Source: Coriolopsis trogii
Lineage: Eukaryota; Basidiomycota; Agaricomycetes; Polyporales; Polyporaceae
Length of the DNA stretch: 64,000 nucleotides
NCBI GenBank assembly: GCA_020543525.1
Contig: JAHYIO010000011.1
Span: 62,001 to 126,000, forward strand
Direction of reading: 5' to 3'
The notes under the pieces were generated by a model. The model saw only the letters and a list, made by a program, of their open reading frames with translations. It was not told the DNA's origin and did no database searches. The translations under genes and the position numbers were made by a program. Positions 59,019 through 64,000 of this stretch are shown here, piece after piece (within the stretch, counting starts at the first letter, position 1; each line of letters begins with the position of its first letter).

Positions 59019-59823
59019 ACGGCGGTTACCAATTGATAGCACGTTACTTATCAAGGAGGATACAAAAGCTTCGACTTAATGCACGATATTGTCTCGTGGT
59101 GATGATGACATGGAAGGTAGAGACAATGGGCGACGCAGCGATGGACGAAGCGACGTGGCACAGTCACAGGGGAGGGCCGGCATATCCCGTGTCACAGGGT
59201 CACATCCCACTGCTAATGGCGTGACATGTGCGACCTTTGTTTTCTTCCACAACTCCAGTCAAATTGGCTCGCTGAACGCTTTTCTCCTCGCTCGCGACGC
59301 CTCATTCCCTGGGGAGAGCAAGTTCCCACCCCGAGTCCTGATCGCGTAACGCGGCGGGACGAAGACACGCTTGGATAGCAAGGCGCGTCATGGAGGGGAG
59401 GAGGACATCCCTTAGTGACGCCGACGCGTGTCGTAGTCACAATCTAGGGTGGTGAGGGAGGGCGGGTATCTAGCTATACATTGTAGAAGTGAGTATCCCA
59501 ATATCATATCAAATGCGTTGTTGCCTCCCAGATCCTGTGGCTGTCCTCGATCGCGACTTTGAGGTTTGGAGGAGGCTACCGTCTCTAAATCACCGAGACT
59601 TCCCCGCATACTCAGCCTTCAAGCTTCAGCTTCAGGTCCGACTACACGACGGCAGACCCCTGTGGCGACCACGCACATGTAAGCAGCCTCCAGAGGTCTT
59701 AGTACGATGTGGCGTCAGCGTACGGTCCGACACGTCCGTCGATAAGGTCCCGTGGATGCGATGGGCGATGAACGAACGTATAAGAGTCGTGGGCGACTTA
59801 TGGGAAGTACAACTTGCTCGACC
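59019..59823. other. Region upstream of the GH2 gene
   Basis: No gene is recognised in this stretch of about 800 bp between two divergent genes. Open frames on both strands lack features. Confidence 0.45.
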
Positions 59824-62800
59824 ATGGCTGCTTGCACTACGTCCCTCTCGCAGAATTGGTCCTGGAAGCAACGGGACCCGGCGATCGCGTCTGTCCTGGA
59901 TGAAATCGATGGCTCGTGGACCAGTGCAACGACCTTTCCGTCAGAAGTTCACGTCGAACTGCTCAAAGCGGGTCGCATCCCTGATCCGTTCCTTGGGTTC
60001 AACGAGCATGAAGTGCAATGTGAGTGAGTCCCATTGTACACGCTTAGGTTGCCTCGTCACAACGTAGGCAAAGGCGCCGTTCACAAGGATGGATAGGCGG
60101 TGATTACGATGCGAACGGTCTACCTGTTACAAGCCTATGTCGGGACGCAATGTGGAATAGGTGAACTGTCTGCATGACAGTGACTCCGCTACATCACTCC
60201 TTGCGATAGGCGTCTTTGCTTGCAGTGTATAGCACTCATCTGGTTGATCGGAGTGCACCGTCGGACGTCTCCAATAGATATCTGTCTAGCTTCCTCGTGC
60301 CACGGGCGTCCACGGCAACATACTGTAGCTCAGTGTGTCAGGCAAGCAGGAGATCTTTGCTGAACACTTACTATTACAGGGATCGGAGACAGCGAGTGGT
60401 TGTATCACTCGGACTTCGACGTGGCTGCGGGCGAACGGGGTTGGAAGAACGCAGAACTTGTGTTCGAAGGACTCGACACTCTCTGCGATGTTTATCTGGT
60501 GCGTCACCGGCTATGTTGCCTTTCCACATTTGCTCACGCGTTCCGCAGAACGGCAGCAGGATCCTGTACGCCGACAACATGTTCCGCACGTGGACGGTCT
60601 GCATATTTTCGAAGGTGTCTCTCGTAGCGCCACTTAACGTCTCCTCAGGTACCGTTGTCGCGAGAAGTCCTGAAAGACACAAACAACGTCTTACTTCTGC
60701 ATTTCAAATCCGCAAAGAAGCACGCGAAGGAGCTTGAGAAGCAATATGGTCGCGTCCGTGCGGGCTCCACGAATCTCGGTGATCCAAGTCGAGTATATGT
60801 CCGAAAGGCGCAGTATGGGTGGCGGTGAGGTTTCTGGCACCCGCATACAGTCACAGTCGCTGACATTTCTTGCGAAGATGGGATTGGGTAGGGTGATATC
60901 TCGATTTCTCTCGTGGCAATGCTCACATCCGTGTTCGTTCAGGGACCCGAGCTCATGACCTGTGGGCCCTACCGCGCGATCTCGTTGATAACTTACACAG
61001 CACGCATCTCAAGCATGAACACCCGCGCGGCCGTCTCTGCATCGTCAGAACTATCTCCTTCGCTCAAAGTTGACTTGACGATCGCTGGCGATGTGTCCGT
61101 CGTTAAAGCTGTCAAGGTTGTCTTGAAACAGTTGGATGGAACGGTCATTCGTGAAGAGCAAGTGCAGCAGACGGGTAGCGGAGCATCCCCCCTCCTTGCC
61201 ACGGACATTGTCAGTTGGGAACTGAATGACAAAGTACAGCCATGGTGGCCTGTCGGTTATGGTGCACAGAACTTATACAACGTCGAAGTATTGCTCATTG
61301 GGAATGTGAGTTCTCTCCGCATCGTACCTTCGGATCGAACCTAGCTGATTTCCATGTTTGTTAGGACGGCGCCGTCCTTGACAGCGTCTCTAAGAGGATT
61401 GGGTTCCGGAGCGTCCAGGTCATCCAAGAGCCGCTCGAGGAGCCCGACCAGTACGGCAGAGGCACGACGTTCCTGTTCGAAGTCAATGGTGTCCGTATAT
61501 TCATGGGTGGTGCGTATATACATCTGTACACATACGTAGCGCGACATCTCATCCAATGTTTTCCTTAGGCTCCAACTGGATTCCCGCGCACAACTTCCTG
61601 ACGCAGTTGAAGCCGGAGGACTATAGGGCATGGTTGACGCTCCTTCGAGACGGCAATCAGAACATGGTCCGATTGTGGGGCGGAGGTGTCTACGAGCCTG
61701 ACGTGTTTTACGACATTTGCGATGGTATGTTGCCCCTCCTGACACGATGCATGTCGATCATTGCTGATATGTCACTCTGGCGTCTCAATCCAGAGCTTGG
61801 CGTCCTTGTGTGGCAGGACTTCCAGTTCGCGTGCGGAGTGTATCCCGCGTTCGACGACTTCGTTAAGAGTGTCCGCCAGGAGGCCATCGACAATGTGACG
61901 CGTCTCCGTCATCATCCTTCGATGGCGCTCTTCTGTGGAAATAACGAAGGTCTGCATGTTGTTTGCGATGTTGATACGCGGCTTACCTCTCCACAGATTA
62001 CCAGATGGTCTTGCAATGGGGAGGTACGCACGAAGATTACGAAAGCTCCTTTACATCCGCCTGATTTTCTTCTACAGGCATAGCGGAGCTGCCCGCGCGC
62101 GTTTTGTACGAGGAGGTGTTCCCATCTGTCGTCGCGGAGCACTGCGACCCCGCAATCCCCTATCACCGCGGTTCCCCATACGGCGGCAAGGATTGGGACA
62201 CGGCTGACCCGACGATTGGCGACGTCCACCAGTGGGACATCTGGGGCGGCAAGGAGTGGCCTTGGCAGGAGTACCCGTTCCACGGCGGACGCTTTGTCAG
62301 GTCAGTGCTCTCCCGTTCATTCAGTGCTCAGTGTGCCGTTTGCTGACGGCCGGACAGCGAGTTTGGCATCCCCGCTTTCCCCGACATCAAGACTGTGGAC
62401 TACTGGCTCGATGGGGATACCAAGGATCGCTGGGCTCAGTCCAAGTCGATGGCCCAGCACGATCGCGCCGGTGCGCACGAGCGCCGGTTTGCTATCGTCA
62501 TGAACGAGAACTTCAGGCTGACGAGCGATTTGGAAACGTGAGGGCCCCTTTGTCGATCATGAAGAGGCGCGACTGACGTCTCCACTCTCTCATTCAGCCA
62601 CATATATAACACGCAGATCATGCAGTCCGAGGCTGTTAGTCTCGCGTACAGGACCTGGCGACGCGAGTGGCGAGGCAAGGGCAAGCAATATGTACGTGGC
62701 CATGTTATAGTGTGCATGTGGCACCAGTATTGATCCGCTTTCAGAATGCGGGCGTGCTTGTATGGCAGTTGAACGACTGCTGGCCTGTCATCTCGTGGGC

Positions 62801-63691
62801 CATCGCGGACTTCTTCGTGAGGACCTGATTGTTGTTGTAATGTGTCATGTCATTGACGTCTACCGTGACAGCTCCGCGCGAAACCCGTCTATTACACCAT
62901 AGCGCGCGAACTGAAGCCGATCTCTGTCGGAATGTTCAGGACTGTGTGTCTTGTCCATGGCTATCCCGTCTTGAGTGCGCGCTGACGTTTCTCGCTGCAG
63001 GTGACGCAAAACCGCGAGAATGACCGCCCGAAGCAGGTACGCGTCCTATTGAGTACGCTGCAGGCACATCTGACTGAGCGCGTCATGCCAGTTTTATGAG
63101 TTCGGAGCATTCCGCTCAGTCTCTGCGACAGTCGAGGTGTGGGGCCAGAACAGCGCGCTCGAACCGCGGCGAGTCCGCCTCGAGCTTTCCTTCCTCGACC
63201 TGAACTCGGATTGGAAAGAGTCGAAGACGCTCGATGGGACCCTGCTTCCCAATCAGTCGACCGAGCTCCTCTCGATGCGCGTGCCCGGCCCACCGAAATT
63301 GAGCGAGAGCGCGGTCGATCCGTCACACTCCGTCGTCGTCGCGGCGCGCCTGTACGCGGCAGACTCCGGGGAGCTCCTCGCGCGCTATGCCGACTGGCCG
63401 CAGCCGTTCCGCCTGGTCGACTTCCCGGAGCCGAAGCTGGACGTCAAGGTCGAAGGCGAGAAGGTGCGGGTGTCGGTGGAGAAGCCTGTCAAGGGCTTGT
63501 TCTTCACCGTGGACGAGGTGGGCGAGGGCGTGCTGGGAAGGCAGGAGCAGGTCAAGTGGAGCGATAACGCGATCGATGTCTTCCCGGGCGACCCGCAGGT
63601 TTTGGAGGCGAGGGGCCTGGCTGGGAAGCGTGCGACGCTGAGGGCAGCGTATATGGGCTGCGAGCGTGGGCGGGTTGTCCACCAGCAGTGA
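59824..63691 (+). CDS. GH2 beta-mannosidase
   Basis: The enzyme removes non-reducing beta-D-mannose from mannan oligosaccharides and N-glycan cores. It starts 'MAACTTSLSQNWSWKQRDP' with no signal peptide, which matches intracellular-type fungal beta-mannosidases. The sugar-binding domain has 'FPSEVHVELLKAGRIPDPFLGFNEHEVQ', 'NGSRILYADNMFRTWTV', 'QYGWR' plus 'WDWG' (completed by a 10-nt exon at 60878-60887) and 'PELMTCGPYR'. The barrel holds 'GSNWIPAHNFL', 'MVRLWGGGVYEPDVFYD', 'FCGNNEDYQM' with the acid/base Glu split by an intron, 'VSEFGIPAFP'-type 'SEFGIPAFP' with the nucleophile Glu, and 'AGVLVWQLNDCWPVISW'. The C-terminus is a beta domain. About 15 introns are present, and the frame is intact. 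Confidence 0.93.
60878..60887 (+). other. 10-nt microexon of GH2 beta-mannosidase
   Basis: The exon before ends TGG-CG, the microexon is A-TGG-GAT-TGG, and the next exon begins GGA-CCC-GAG. This completes W-R-W-D-W-G-P-E, the conserved motif of the family. The flanking acceptors and donors are AG and GT. Confidence 0.82.
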
Positions 63692-64000
63692 CGTACGCCG
63701 TTCATCAATAGCGGTGAGTTTGTTTCCCGGCTCTTCATGCGACCTAGGTTTGATTATGGCATGCGTACAGTGTCGAACTTGTTCGTGTATCATATAGCAA
63801 TCAGGGTTGAATCGTGCAACGTTGTCAGCGTCCGGTGAGAGCGACTGAGTGCTGTGCTCTACTATTGGTGTAGCATGCTACACGACTTCTCGTTGGGGCT
63901 CAGCGAACAGTTTCTGTCAGTCTCATGACTGCTTCGGGTCGCCACCTTCCCGCTCGTTAACTTCACAGAACACCGTTGGTTCTCGTGGAGTCCGAGAACC
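63692..64000. other. 3' flank of the GH2 gene
   Basis: No gene is recognised before the end of the window. Confidence 0.5.

Overview
The window looks like nuclear DNA of a filamentous basidiomycete (Agaricomycetes), probably a wood-decay polypore. The signs are dense short introns (about 50-65 nt) with GT-AG borders, compact spacing, wood-decay enzymes (GH35, GH92, GH2, a CYP63-like P450, type B esterases) and a class II tRNA-Ser with an intron. The exact genus cannot be told from the sequence. I recognised no transposon, CRISPR array, rRNA or viral gene.

Layout. 0.4-3 kb: an orphan-family gene (copy 1) diverges from a gene with a PD-(D/E)XK-like C-terminus. 3.6-11.1 kb: a GH35 beta-galactosidase and a GH92 alpha-mannosidase pseudogene, both on the minus strand. 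11.5-15.1 kb: an MFS transporter and a short-chain dehydrogenase, minus. 16.7-25 kb: an F-box protein, coproporphyrinogen oxidase (HEM13), a CYP63-like P450 and orphan-family copy 2, all plus. 25.6-35.9 kb: a GH15-like glycosidase, an epoxide hydrolase and the AAA ATPase AFG2, all minus. 36.4-38.7 kb: GPI16/PIG-T, divergent from AFG2. 38.7-46.6 kb is gene-poor, holding an 80-residue Cys-rich protein gene, a doubtful 287-codon reading frame and a tRNA-Ser(GCU). 46.9-50.1 kb: a membrane-anchored histidine acid phosphatase and a small basic protein, minus. 51-58.4 kb: three tandem secreted carboxylesterases, minus. 59.8-63.7 kb: a GH2 beta-mannosidase, plus.

Together the genes suggest hemicellulose and glycan turnover (GH35, GH2, remnant GH92, esterases), phosphate release, oxidative metabolism (P450, epoxide hydrolase, SDR, HEM13), and housekeeping (AFG2, GPI16, tRNA). 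There is no clear single biosynthetic cluster.

The points most worth following are the orphan paralog pair with a conserved intron, the PD-(D/E)XK-like protein, the tandem esterases that all have Gly where the family's catalytic Glu is expected, the strongly decayed GH92 gene, and a run of 5-14 nt microexons, several of which complete enzyme signatures. Exon borders were worked out by eye, so intron counts are approximate unless coordinates are given.
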